Origin: an uncultured Prevotella sp.
Lineage (GTDB): Bacteria > Bacteroidota > Bacteroidia > Bacteroidales > Bacteroidaceae
Reading direction: 5' to 3'
Length of the DNA: 52,718 nt
Assembly: GCA_946188165.1 (NCBI GenBank)
Contig: CAMHTW010000025.1
Location: 1-52,718 of the forward strand
Shown one piece after another: positions 22,599 to 31,860 of this stretch. The position numbers and the translations under genes were made by a program. The notes under the pieces were generated by a model. That model had not been told where the DNA came from. It ran no database searches and saw only the letters and a program-made list of their open reading frames with translations. Each line of letters opens with the position of its first letter. Within the stretch, counting starts at the first letter, position 1.

Positions 22599-24856
22599 TG
22601 ATAAAAATGAAGGATGGAAGGTTGAAGCAAGTTGTGAAGTGGCTGTCATGCATAGCACTCTTCACGCTTCACTCTTCACTCTTCACTTTATTGACTTCTT
22701 GTTCCGATGACTCTACTGATATAGATGTCGTTGTAGAAGATGAGTCTGTAGACCCTTGGTTGACGAGAGGCTATTCAGACAATCAGATACAGATGCAGCG
22801 TCTGGGCTATGCCTACAATGCTGCCGGCAATGTGATGGACGACAGTAGTTTTTCTGTGAAGCCAATCATCAACATGGAACGTCTCCAGGCAGCCGAGAAG
22901 AAGTATGGCCTGATCATCAACTCTGAACGCCGCCATTATACGTCCATGGACATCTTCAGCGGCAATACCCTTCAGGAGATGGGTCATGAGGAAACCAAGT
23001 ACACCCTTAACGACGATGATGACATCGGTAGTGGCAAGTATTACAAAAAGAACAATAAGGTTTATCACAACGAGTGGAAAAACTGTTATAAGGCCCACAT
23101 GTTCATCAAGCACGTCATGGCTACAAGAACCATCGATGTGGGCATTATGCGCTGCATGAATTTAGATGATTTGGATAATGCTGAAAGCGTGCTGGAAGAA
23201 GACTTCCGCAAAGCCCTTGCCGAATTGGTCAAGGGTGGAGAAGGAGGTGTCGATACACTCAAGGCTACCAAATTCTCCGAGAAGTACGGCACGCATATCG
23301 TGGTATCTTCAAACCTGGGCGGCATGATAGAGTTGCAGATGGAAATCAACCGCGACTCCTGCGTTGACCGCACCTATACGACGCAGCAAGTCACTGAGAT
23401 TATCTGTGGCAAGCAATCTACAAAGACTATCAACTCGAAGGTTATCAGTGAAATATCCGACCATCACATTGAGTATCAAGGAGAGATTAAAGTCAAGGGC
23501 GGTGCGTCTGAAGATACTGCCAAACTTCACAGGACCTTTGACCACAAGAAGGCTGAGGCCGTGAAAATCGCCGATGGCGACTATTATACATGGGCCAACC
23601 ATATCAGCATCGAGCCTGAGAATTATAATGCTTCCTTCATCGGTGGCCGTTATGTGCCGTTGTACGAGCTGTTCGAGGAAGCCACTACGCGTAAGATATT
23701 GCGCAAGGTTTACGAGATGTACCTAAAGAAAGAGGCGCCCACGCAGGAAGTCTATGAGCCTGACTACGGTGTCATGGCAGTGGCCGGCAATTACGGTCCT
23801 GACGTGCGCGTTGCCGTGTCGGGTAATAATAAAGCCTGTATCATCTGTGAGGAATACGTGCCGTCCATCCGTAGCGACAAGCCCTGTATCGTGGCTTACC
23901 CCCTGCTCCGCGACATCAATGGCAATCCCCGTCCGTTCCTCTATTCCGGACTATTCGTCGGTGACGAGAGCCATCGTCCCGGACGTGTCATCTGGAAGGG
24001 TAGTGCATCGCTGTACACGCCTTCTGACAGCATCTTCTTTGAAAGCGACAGCACTGCTATCCGCAAACTCTTCGATCCGAAAACCCATGCCCTGAAGAAT
24101 GTGTATTTCTACTGGAATAACGTTCATCCTCAGCCCTGTCCCACGAAGAAGGATTCGCTGAAGACCTATACGACGACCGTTTTTAAGGTAAAGCCTCAGG
24201 CGCTTGCCGATTCGATGACTTTTGCCAAGGTTGCCAGCACCTTCTGGTCGGTACGTCCGGTGGCTTTGAAAACCGACAATATCCTGTCTTTCTGGAACAA
24301 AAACCAGAGGTTTAAAGAGTTCAAAACTCTCAGATATAAGGAAAATGATGGCGTACTCTATAAAAATGGCAACTATTGGTTCTGTCTGTTTGATGGAGGC
24401 GATCTTATCAAATTTGCTGACGATCAAACAGATGACAACAATGCCCATAAGAGGTGGATTGAAGCCGTGAGCATGTCGATGAAAGCCTTAGGCCTGGACA
24501 ATCATCTGCCCTCTGTGCTGCAGTCGAAGAGCATCACCAAGATGCTGGGCAACCGTATGAGCCTCTTCTACGACAAATCATACGACGGTCGTAATATGCT
24601 TGGACTGGACTGGCCTACCGGCTATTATGTCATCTCGCATCCCCTTGAGAGGAGTAAGGCTACCACGCATACGCGAGTCGACGGTCAGGGCATGCCTATC
24701 ATCACGAACGATGCCGGTCAGGCGCGTATCATGCGTCTGAGCGGTTCGGGAACCGATTTGCTGCTCGAATATCCGGAGTATGTGAGTTCATTCAACTACT
24801 CCAATCAGCAATTCTTCAAGTTCTTCCCGATCTATATAACGGTGGACACGTTTTAG
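22586..24856 (+). CDS. MACPF-domain lipoprotein 5 with long C-terminal domain
   Basis: 756 residues. The first codons lie in the 105-bp repeat. The signal peptide core (ALFTLHSSLFTLLTSC) is encoded by an ACTCTTC heptamer repeat (22657-22684). Lipobox LTSC, then SDDSTDID. The MACPF domain spans about residues 60-385 with the full canonical signature EKYGTHIVVSSNLGGMIEL (Tyr234, Gly235, Thr236, His237). Residues about 390-756 form an extra domain of unknown family with several Trp/Tyr-rich strands (FYWNNVHPQPC, GNYWFCLFDGG). In known MACPF toxins such C-terminal domains dock on the target membrane or receptor, so this copy is a candidate for the targeting subunit. Confidence 0.85.
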   Translation: MRTNMIKMKDGRLKQVVKWLSCIALFTLHSSLFTLLTSCSDDSTDIDVVVEDESVDPWLTRGYSDNQIQMQRLGYAYNAAGNVMDDSSFSVKPIINMERLQAAEKKYGLIINSERRHYTSMDIFSGNTLQEMGHEETKYTLNDDDDIGSGKYYKKNNKVYHNEWKNCYKAHMFIKHVMATRTIDVGIMRCMNLDDLDNAESVLEEDFRKALAELVKGGEGGVDTLKATKFSEKYGTHIVVSSNLGGMIELQMEINRDSCVDRTYTTQQVTEIICGKQSTKTINSKVISEISDHHIEYQGEIKVKGGASEDTAKLHRTFDHKKAEAVKIADGDYYTWANHISIEPENYNASFIGGRYVPLYELFEEATTRKILRKVYEMYLKKEAPTQEVYEPDYGVMAVAGNYGPDVRVAVSGNNKACIICEEYVPSIRSDKPCIVAYPLLRDINGNPRPFLYSGLFVGDESHRPGRVIWKGSASLYTPSDSIFFESDSTAIRKLFDPKTHALKNVYFYWNNVHPQPCPTKKDSLKTYTTTVFKVKPQALADSMTFAKVASTFWSVRPVALKTDNILSFWNKNQRFKEFKTLRYKENDGVLYKNGNYWFCLFDGGDLIKFADDQTDDNNAHKRWIEAVSMSMKALGLDNHLPSVLQSKSITKMLGNRMSLFYDKSYDGRNMLGLDWPTGYYVISHPLERSKATTHTRVDGQGMPIITNDAGQARIMRLSGSGTDLLLEYPEYVSSFNYSNQQFFKFFPIYITVDTF

Positions 24857-24884
24857 AGTGAAGAGTGAATAGTGAAGAGTGAAA

Positions 24885-24989
24885 AATAAAAGACAACCCA
24901 AACAACTAAAACAACTCTTCTGAGAATGCAAAAACGTTGTCCATGTTGTACAAGTTGTCTTTAAATATAAAATAATATGAGAACGAATA
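24885..24989 (+). repeat. 105-bp spacer hairpin element, copy 2
   Basis: No mismatch to copy 1 seen over 105 bp. Preceded by GAAGAGT heptamers and running into the start of the sixth MACPF gene. Identity continues, with scattered changes, through the signal peptide region of the two genes. Confidence 0.85.
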
Positions 24990-26977
24990 AGATAAAAATG
25001 AAGGATGGAAGATTGAAGCGAGTGGTGAAGTGGCTGTCATGCGCAGCACTCTTCACGCTTCACGCTTCATTCTTCACTTTATTGACTTCCTGTAGCAGTG
25101 AGGACGACATTCTGACGTCAACAGAAATCGTGGAGTACGACCCCGAAGATGCTTACGGCACCTACGATGAGAGCCACTGGAGAAGAGTGCATGCGGCTCA
25201 GCGCCAGGAATACATTGGCGACCTGTATCGCAGCTACGGTGTGGGTTACGGCTATAACGGCACGGGAAAGTATAGCAACTACGACGAAGTGCGTGACCGC
25301 GTGATTGACCTATCGAAAATTCAGAAGTTCGACCGTGAGCATGGCTCTTCAACGATTGTTGACGACCTCTCTCCCTCTTCCTACCATCATGTGTATAGTG
25401 GCACGGATGCCATCACGATATGCCAGAAGCTCACAGAAAAGTCATCAGTGAAGGTCAACGTGGTTCTCTTCCAGGGAGAAGTCTCATCGACATACAGCAA
25501 GACCGACTTGTCAAGCAATGAGTATGCTTTCTGCACGATTTACGACGGTCTGACCCTGGCCTCGCGCCATCTGGAGCCTTACGACCTGTATTATATCGCG
25601 CGTGAGCATCCTGAAGTACTGTCTCCGGGATTCCTCCGCTATCAGAAACTGGCAGCAGAGGCCCTCAAGAATCAGAATAACACCGAGGCCATCCGCATCG
25701 TTCAGAACATGTTCCAGACTTACGGCACCCATATCATCTATCATGCCCAGTTGGGTGGCAAGCTGAAGTTCAGTACAACGATGAAGCGTTCTGTGACGGA
25801 CACTCGTAACTCGGTCGATGAACAAGCCAGTGTGTCGTTCCTCGGTTGCATCGGCGCCACAAAGGGTACGGAGAAAGAAAAATGGGTCGTCAACACCCAA
25901 GAAGACCGCGAAACCCACTTGGAGGCGCTCGGTGGCAACAGTGCCCTCGGTCTGAAGTTGGCAGGTCTGCATGAGAGCGATAACAACGCGCTGAAGAGCC
26001 AGGTGCTTGATGAGTGGTTCAAGTCGCTCAAGTTCGACCCCAGTGTACCCAAGGACAGCAATAATGTCGAGCTGATTGAAATTAAGGTGGCACCTATCGC
26101 TGACCTGATAATCGATGAAGGCGTAGCTGACCTCTACAATACGCTGGTGGGCAAGCATATTGCCTATGAGACCAATGTCATGCCACGCGTCAGGAATAAG
26201 ATTTATGCCAAGATACCTACTAACGCGCTGCGACTTGCTGACCGCTCCGTTACCAATCAGGTCGTCATTGACCATGAGGTTATCGGTGAGATTATGAATG
26301 AGTATGTCCACAATGTTGAATATACCGTGTTCTATCCTACGTTAGCTGGTAAGGTGGGACGCGAGGGTCTTGGCCGCCGTTGCAGCGACGACAGTCTGTT
26401 CACCATCACATGGCAGTATCTCGAAGGTGCCGAGAGCAAGGCGAAGGCATTCGTCACACCGCTCGTCCGACTCAACTACGACGACAACATCTATTATAAT
26501 AACGGCGATATCGATATTTCACCCGACAGTAGCGTGACTGCCTACAAGACCAACATCAATGTCAAGCAGGGTGCCCTATATATGTGGAACGACACCTGCG
26601 TGTCAAACATGAAGATAGGTCCCTACTACCTGCATCAGGGCGTGATGGCCAATACCAGCAAGGACTCGTCGGCCATGAACACCATCCGTACCTTGCTCAA
26701 GGATGTTCCTGTGGGCTATGAGGTTGCCGATACCTTTAAGATAAACGAGATACTGCACTTTATGTACAAGTCGGGAGAGGTGTTCGGCCCCAAGCGTATC
26801 GACGAGAATGACGTACCTCCATTCTTCAGCTACAAACGGTTTATCCTGTTCGATAACAACTTAAACCAGTATGGTATTTTCAAATTGGATGCTCACAAGA
26901 CGACTGTCAGTCCGATGAAACTAGAGAACATTGGCCAGGCATTGCTGATTCGCAAGAGGAACTTTAAACACATGTAG
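24977..26977 (+). CDS. MACPF-domain lipoprotein 6 with long C-terminal domain
   Basis: 666 residues. The signal peptide is a near copy of that of MACPF 5 (heptamer-encoded, 25048-25075), lipobox LTSC followed by SSEDD. MACPF domain about residues 75-400 with canonical signature QTYGTHIIYHAQLGGKLKF (Tyr249, Gly250, Thr251, His252). The C-terminal domain (about 400-666) is not obviously related to that of MACPF 5, so two different targeting or regulatory domains are carried by the two genes with near-identical leaders. Last of the six MACPF genes. Confidence 0.85.
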   Translation: MRTNKIKMKDGRLKRVVKWLSCAALFTLHASFFTLLTSCSSEDDILTSTEIVEYDPEDAYGTYDESHWRRVHAAQRQEYIGDLYRSYGVGYGYNGTGKYSNYDEVRDRVIDLSKIQKFDREHGSSTIVDDLSPSSYHHVYSGTDAITICQKLTEKSSVKVNVVLFQGEVSSTYSKTDLSSNEYAFCTIYDGLTLASRHLEPYDLYYIAREHPEVLSPGFLRYQKLAAEALKNQNNTEAIRIVQNMFQTYGTHIIYHAQLGGKLKFSTTMKRSVTDTRNSVDEQASVSFLGCIGATKGTEKEKWVVNTQEDRETHLEALGGNSALGLKLAGLHESDNNALKSQVLDEWFKSLKFDPSVPKDSNNVELIEIKVAPIADLIIDEGVADLYNTLVGKHIAYETNVMPRVRNKIYAKIPTNALRLADRSVTNQVVIDHEVIGEIMNEYVHNVEYTVFYPTLAGKVGREGLGRRCSDDSLFTITWQYLEGAESKAKAFVTPLVRLNYDDNIYYNNGDIDISPDSSVTAYKTNINVKQGALYMWNDTCVSNMKIGPYYLHQGVMANTSKDSSAMNTIRTLLKDVPVGYEVADTFKINEILHFMYKSGEVFGPKRIDENDVPPFFSYKRFILFDNNLNQYGIFKLDAHKTTVSPMKLENIGQALLIRKRNFKHM

Positions 26978-26999
26978 TGAATGCGGCCTTCCAGGCCTA

Positions 27000-27058
27000 A
27001 ATAAAAAATAAAAAATAAAAAATAAAAAATAAATAAAAAGATAAGATATAAGAGAAAT
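27000..27058 (+). repeat. AATAAAA heptamer tandem repeat
   Basis: About five AT-rich heptamers fill the gap before 27059. A short GGCCT-TCC-AGGCC hairpin lies just upstream (about 26985-26997). No promoter element seen. Confidence 0.6.
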
Positions 27059-28858
27059 ATGAGAAGACTATTTATATTTTATATTTTATATTTTATATTT
27101 AGCACCGTAGGTGCGCAGGGCTTGTTGACAGATATAAAGGTCGTGGCCGTTCAGGAGTTTAAAGACCTTGACAACCAAGCTAGTGGCTATAGTGGTACTG
27201 GCGATAAAGAGTTGGATTTCCGTAAGGGCCGTGGCGGTGGCTATGTGTTTGTGGTCTTCAAGAACAGTCCTGACACATCCAAATATATCACCGATCTCAA
27301 GGTGGAGGCCAGAACCCTCTATGGCGTAGATTTCACTTCTAATGATAAGAAATATACACGAGCTTCCTTCTTTCAGGCTGATGATCACAAAGACGATAAA
27401 TACAAAGGCGGACTGAATGGCCGTAACTATAGCATTTATGGTGGTGACTATACAGGTCAGCCTCATATCTATGTCAGTCGCACCGGCAACAAAGATTTTA
27501 AAAATAAGTTGATCAAGGATGCATACGTCACGACCACCAAGCCCAAGAATTTGCGCTCCGATCAAAGTTATACCGGTGGTCATGCCGGTGGTGGACGCTA
27601 CATTGTATATAGCTGGCATACTCATGAACCCAAATACAGGCCAAAGATTTCCCAAAATGCTCCTGATGGCGACATTAACGTTCATATCAAGTATTGTGAC
27701 CGTGACCAGTGTGGCATCGAGGAGGAGGGGCCACATCATTTCCCCCAGTTGGTCATCGAAGGTATTGACACCTGGATGCAATTGGCCAAGTCAGACACAT
27801 TGAGTAAGAAGTCGCACTACAAGAAATGTTCGGATTGCGGACAGATTGTCTATAACGACCATAGCTGGGCTACCTTCGTGTCCGACAGCACCGGTCATAA
27901 CAAGATGTGTCTGATTTGTGACTATGTTGTGGAGGCTGACCACAAGAATTTTGGCAAGCAGAAGCTTCCCGTTGACGATAATTATCACATCATCTATTGT
28001 GATGACTGCGGATTCATCAAGAAACTCCATCATGACTTCAGCGATAACCGTTTTATCGTGAGTCAAGACTGTGAGCAAACCGTGGTGAAATATGCCTGTA
28101 AGCAGTGCTTCCATGAGGCATATTTCGAGGAACCCGGCGTGGGGCACGACTACGACGCTCATGGCATCTGCCGTCGTGAGAACTGTCTCCATCCATACCA
28201 ACAACCGAGTGTGGAACCTCTTGACACGCTTGGCAAGGACAGCGTCTATGTGATTAAGTCCTACGGCAACCTCTACTGGATAGCTGACTATGTGAACAAC
28301 CGCCGTCCCAAGGCCAATTTCCGTCTGGTCAACGACCTCACAGCCGACGACTTTATGAAGTTGCCGTGGCAACCTATCGGAGCCACTGACAGCACCGCAT
28401 TCCAGGGAACCTTCGACGGTGGCGGTCATATCATCTCCATGCTCCAGACGGAAGAGCCCGTTGCAGGCTGTGGCTATCGCGGACTCTTTGGCGTTATTGG
28501 TAAGGATGCCACTGTGAAGGGCGTAACGATGACTTCATGCAAGATGCGTGGCTGGGACAATATCGGTGGCGTGGCAGGTGTCAACGAGGGAAAAATCGTG
28601 GATTGCCATGTGACACTCTCGCTGATGAAAAGTATCGGTACTGAGAAAAACATCGGTGGTATCTGTGGACTGAACAAAAAGACGGGATCCATCACTGGCT
28701 GCACCACAGGTGGTGATGTATGGGTAGGCGGTGTGCGTGACTATGCCGGCGGCATCTGCGGTACCAACGATGGTGGAAAGCTTTTGGGGAATGTCTCCTT
28801 AGCTATCTGTGGCAGCGGATCTGATGCCATACTACCAGATACTGCGTCGGAACAGTGA
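27059..28858 (+). CDS. Secreted Cys-rich/GLUG-repeat protein, probably truncated at its C-terminus
   Basis: 599 residues with a signal peptide whose core (FIFYILYFIF) is encoded by four TTTATAT heptamers (27071-27100); predicted cleavage near VGAQG. The N-terminal 200 residues are unrecognised. Residues about 250-390 hold repeated CxxC pairs with His (CSDCGQIVYNDHSW, CLICDYVVEADH, CDDCGF, CKQC, CRRENC), a zinc-ribbon-like pattern found in large surface proteins. Residues about 400-590 carry GLUG repeats (FQGTFDGGGHIISM, GGVAGVNEGKIVDCHV, GGICGLNKKTGSITGC), which build beta-solenoids. Unlike its three downstream relatives it has no C-terminal sorting-like tail, and its stop codon lies at the edge of the GAAGAGT repeat. 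Confidence 0.75.
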   Translation: MRRLFIFYILYFIFSTVGAQGLLTDIKVVAVQEFKDLDNQASGYSGTGDKELDFRKGRGGGYVFVVFKNSPDTSKYITDLKVEARTLYGVDFTSNDKKYTRASFFQADDHKDDKYKGGLNGRNYSIYGGDYTGQPHIYVSRTGNKDFKNKLIKDAYVTTTKPKNLRSDQSYTGGHAGGGRYIVYSWHTHEPKYRPKISQNAPDGDINVHIKYCDRDQCGIEEEGPHHFPQLVIEGIDTWMQLAKSDTLSKKSHYKKCSDCGQIVYNDHSWATFVSDSTGHNKMCLICDYVVEADHKNFGKQKLPVDDNYHIIYCDDCGFIKKLHHDFSDNRFIVSQDCEQTVVKYACKQCFHEAYFEEPGVGHDYDAHGICRRENCLHPYQQPSVEPLDTLGKDSVYVIKSYGNLYWIADYVNNRRPKANFRLVNDLTADDFMKLPWQPIGATDSTAFQGTFDGGGHIISMLQTEEPVAGCGYRGLFGVIGKDATVKGVTMTSCKMRGWDNIGGVAGVNEGKIVDCHVTLSLMKSIGTEKNIGGICGLNKKTGSITGCTTGGDVWVGGVRDYAGGICGTNDGGKLLGNVSLAICGSGSDAILPDTASEQ

Positions 28859-28902
28859 AGAGTGAACAGTGAAGAGTGAAGAGTGAAGAGTGAAGAGTGA
28901 AG
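28856..28902 (+). repeat. GAAGAGT heptamer tandem repeat
   Basis: About six GTGAAGA/GTGAACA units starting within the stop codon of the preceding gene and running to the third 105-bp element. The same heptamer, in inverse complement, encodes signal peptides at 22657 and 25048. Confidence 0.85.
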
Positions 28903-29007
28903 AATAAAAGACAACCCAAACAACTAAAACAACTCTTCTGAGAATGCAAAAACGTTGTCCATGTTGTACAAGTTGTCTTTAAATATAAAATAATATGAGA
29001 ACGAATA
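28903..29007 (+). repeat. 105-bp spacer hairpin element, copy 3
   Basis: No mismatch to copies 1 and 2 seen over 105 bp, although it precedes a gene of a different family (GLUG rather than MACPF). The element therefore travels with the spacer and start region, not with the domain type. Confidence 0.85.
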
Positions 29008-31808
29008 TGATAAAGATGAAAGATAGAGGTATGAAGCAGGTGATGAAGGGATTGCTATTGGTGGCATTCCTTACCTTCTCACCTTCTCACCTTCTCACTT
29101 GCTTGGCAGATGACAGTAGCGAGGAGGTTGAGTTTCCTTTCGAGGGCGGTATGACCAGTGACAGTGTTTTAATCGGGAAACCGGTGTTCGAAGCGTTTCA
29201 GAAGATGGACAATAAGAACTCCTGTCAGGTTACGAAGAATGTTAAAACCGCTACTATCAAATTCACGGTTACTGTTCCTGAAGGAAAAGAAGCAAACCTT
29301 AAATTCAAGTCTTATTTCAAAATAGCTGCTAAGAAAGGTCCTGATGATAATTATCCGAAGACTGCCGTTACTCTTGATGTGAATCGCGGTACTAAGACTG
29401 TATATAATCGTAGTGCCAAAAGATCTCTTAGCAGTAAAACAACTAATATCTTTCTTCCTTCTGGAAAGAATGAAATCTATTTTTCAGTCACTTTCGAAGG
29501 TGCAAAAGATTTTGATATTACGGGATGTATCGACGATATGTTTGTCCATGTCCATCGTTACACCAAAACGGTTTTAATGAGTGAGCCTATCTGTGGCAAA
29601 GTGGGTAAAATCAGGTCCAATTGCGACATCTGTGCCAAGGTGAAACTTTATGATGTTGAACCTGCACATGCGAACCACAGCATGAAAGAGATGCCTCAGA
29701 AGAAATTCAGTTGTCTGAGCGATGCGACCGTGGCGTCTGTATGTGAATATTGCCCGTATAAGGAAGTTAGAATCAGCAAAGGTTCTAATCATATGGATCA
29801 TGATTTCGATGATAACGATGTCTGTAAGAAATGTCATCTGCACTTGCCTAAACACGATGAAAAAATGACAGTGTTCTATGTTTATAATGCCGGCGAGATG
29901 CGTGTCCTGTCCGAGATGGTGTCTTTGGGCAGAATATCAGGTAATATTGGCGTTGACATCAGGTCCGACTTGGTGTTCAGCAGAGATACGACCATGTTGC
30001 CTTTAGGCACCTTCGACCACCCGTTCCAGGGCGTGCTCAACGGCAATGGCCACCGTATCCGAGGCATTGCTAATGCCTATCAAGGCATCGACTGTCTGGG
30101 CTTTGTGGGTGTCGCCAAGGGAACGCTCCTGTCGCATGCTGTCATTGCCAATCTCATCTTTGATACCGGCAACAGCCTGACGGGTATGGCTTGTGTGGGT
30201 GGCATTGTAGGCTATGCCACAGATTGCGACATCGTCAACTGTGCTAGTTTCGGTTCATTGGAAGGTACCGACAATATCGGTGGCCTTGTTGGCTATGCCG
30301 ACCAGCACGTGAACATCCTCAATTGTGCGTCGATGTCCACCATCAGGACAAAAGGCAAGTGGAACACGATGGTGTGTGGCATGCCTCACGGACACATTCT
30401 GAATAGTTATGGTGCTGTCGTCAATACCGACACCGGCGTTTTCGACGAACTGCCTACTACCACGTTGCGTCATTGCTTCTCCACTCAAACCAGTGGCGAA
30501 GGCCTTAGAAAGGTCACTGAGGATGTGTTGATGTCCTACACGATGGTTGAGTTGCTCAATGAAGAAAGTGAGTCGGAAAACTTTATGATGTCGGCAATCG
30601 AACCTTATCCTATTCCTGTTGTCAGCGGCACCGTTGAAGCCAAGTGCAATAGAGCCTTTCCGACAACAGACCGTCGTGCTTTTCAACGTCGTGCCGCAGA
30701 GCCAGACCTTGAAGATTATGAACTGTCAGAAAAGGATAGAGAAGAGTTGCAGGTGTTTGGTGGCTATGTCGATGAGTCTGCCATTGAATCATTTGGGCAG
30801 ACCATGGAGGATGTCATGCACAAAGACTCCGTCGAGTATGCAGATTTCGCACGCGTGTATATTGCCACGCGTACGGCTCCGGAGGATGCAGGGCTCCAGT
30901 TCTACGAACCACTCAGTGGAGGCGATCTGACGGCCTTCGAATCCTATATTGTTCCGCTCGATTCGTCATTTACCAGAATGATAGAATACGATGTCATCTC
31001 ATCCAATCTGGTGATGCCTAAGTCAGAGACGGTCAATTATACTGCCGCAGGTAAGGAACTCGTCGACGAATATGTGATTGATGACGGCGGTGCTTATTCC
31101 CTCAAGTCGCGCATTAGTTTTGAGGACGAAAACAACCTCGTCTATTCGGAGAATGTCGATGGTATTATGAAGCCAGTCTGGAGCGTTCGGACAGTTTATG
31201 ACGAATCGGGCAATGCCGCTTATACCAATGCCTATTCGCATAACTACAAGACTGGCGAAAACAATTTGGAATACAGTTACCATTATAATACTGAAGGTAA
31301 TAGTGAAGAAGATGACTCTTACGAGGAGTATGTTGATAGTATTCACAATACCATTCATGTCATATTCACCTATAAATACAATACCACTGACAAGGAGCAC
31401 TACAATGAGCACTACATCCTCCGTGCTTCCGACGGGTACCCACTGGAGGTTCGTACGGAGAAAATTGAGGACGATGAAGCAATTCTGATTGATGGTATGT
31501 ATTTCGTCTATGATGACAACGATGACTTGGTGCAGTCAGTGGCTTTCGGTCCGGCTGGCGAAGAAGGCGAATTGCGTCCATATCTGTATTATGAGTATAT
31601 AGGTGCTTGGGAAGCTACACCGCATCCTACGACAACGGCCATCCAGCTGCCCACGAAAAAACGCCCCTCATTGCAGCAGCATAAGGATACCATCGTCTAT
31701 GACATGTATGGCCGCGTGGTACGCAAGATTACTGATATGAAGGATCCGTTCAGCGGTCTTTCGCGTGGGCTCTATATCTATCAGGGCAAGAAGTATCTGA
31801 AGAAGTGA
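28995..31808 (+). CDS. Large Cys-rich/GLUG surface protein with C-terminal sorting-like tail
   Basis: 937 residues. Signal peptide core encoded by three ACCTTCTC octamers (29073-29096); ends near LTCLADD, a possible lipobox. Residues about 40-180 unrecognised beta-rich. Residues about 195-290 hold CxxC/His pairs (CDICAKV, CEYCPYKE, CKKCHLHLPKH). GLUG repeats at about 340-480 (FQGVLNGNGHRIRG, GGIVGYATDCDIVNC, GGLVGYADQHVNILNC). Residues about 550-900 are acidic, Tyr-rich beta repeats (YEYIGAWEATP). The end, YDMYGRVVRKITD...LSRGLYIYQGKKYLKK, resembles the C-terminal signal of type IX secretion cargo and short Prevotella variants of it. Likely an adhesin, possibly carried to the surface by T9SS; no T9SS gene lies in the window. 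Confidence 0.75.
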   Translation: MRTNMIKMKDRGMKQVMKGLLLVAFLTFSPSHLLTCLADDSSEEVEFPFEGGMTSDSVLIGKPVFEAFQKMDNKNSCQVTKNVKTATIKFTVTVPEGKEANLKFKSYFKIAAKKGPDDNYPKTAVTLDVNRGTKTVYNRSAKRSLSSKTTNIFLPSGKNEIYFSVTFEGAKDFDITGCIDDMFVHVHRYTKTVLMSEPICGKVGKIRSNCDICAKVKLYDVEPAHANHSMKEMPQKKFSCLSDATVASVCEYCPYKEVRISKGSNHMDHDFDDNDVCKKCHLHLPKHDEKMTVFYVYNAGEMRVLSEMVSLGRISGNIGVDIRSDLVFSRDTTMLPLGTFDHPFQGVLNGNGHRIRGIANAYQGIDCLGFVGVAKGTLLSHAVIANLIFDTGNSLTGMACVGGIVGYATDCDIVNCASFGSLEGTDNIGGLVGYADQHVNILNCASMSTIRTKGKWNTMVCGMPHGHILNSYGAVVNTDTGVFDELPTTTLRHCFSTQTSGEGLRKVTEDVLMSYTMVELLNEESESENFMMSAIEPYPIPVVSGTVEAKCNRAFPTTDRRAFQRRAAEPDLEDYELSEKDREELQVFGGYVDESAIESFGQTMEDVMHKDSVEYADFARVYIATRTAPEDAGLQFYEPLSGGDLTAFESYIVPLDSSFTRMIEYDVISSNLVMPKSETVNYTAAGKELVDEYVIDDGGAYSLKSRISFEDENNLVYSENVDGIMKPVWSVRTVYDESGNAAYTNAYSHNYKTGENNLEYSYHYNTEGNSEEDDSYEEYVDSIHNTIHVIFTYKYNTTDKEHYNEHYILRASDGYPLEVRTEKIEDDEAILIDGMYFVYDDNDDLVQSVAFGPAGEEGELRPYLYYEYIGAWEATPHPTTTAIQLPTKKRPSLQQHKDTIVYDMYGRVVRKITDMKDPFSGLSRGLYIYQGKKYLKK

Positions 31809-31846
31809 AGAGTGAAGAGTGAAGAGTGAAGAGTGAAGAGTGAAAA
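31806..31846 (+). repeat. GAAGAGT heptamer tandem repeat
   Basis: Five GTGAAGA units starting within the stop codon of the preceding gene. Confidence 0.85.
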
Positions 31847-31860
31847 ATGATGATTGAGAT

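Noticed and set aside
17118..26977. Cholesterol-dependent cytolysin family for the six-gene array
   Set aside because: No undecapeptide or CDC domain 4 pattern; the YGTH...GG signature is that of the MACPF branch.
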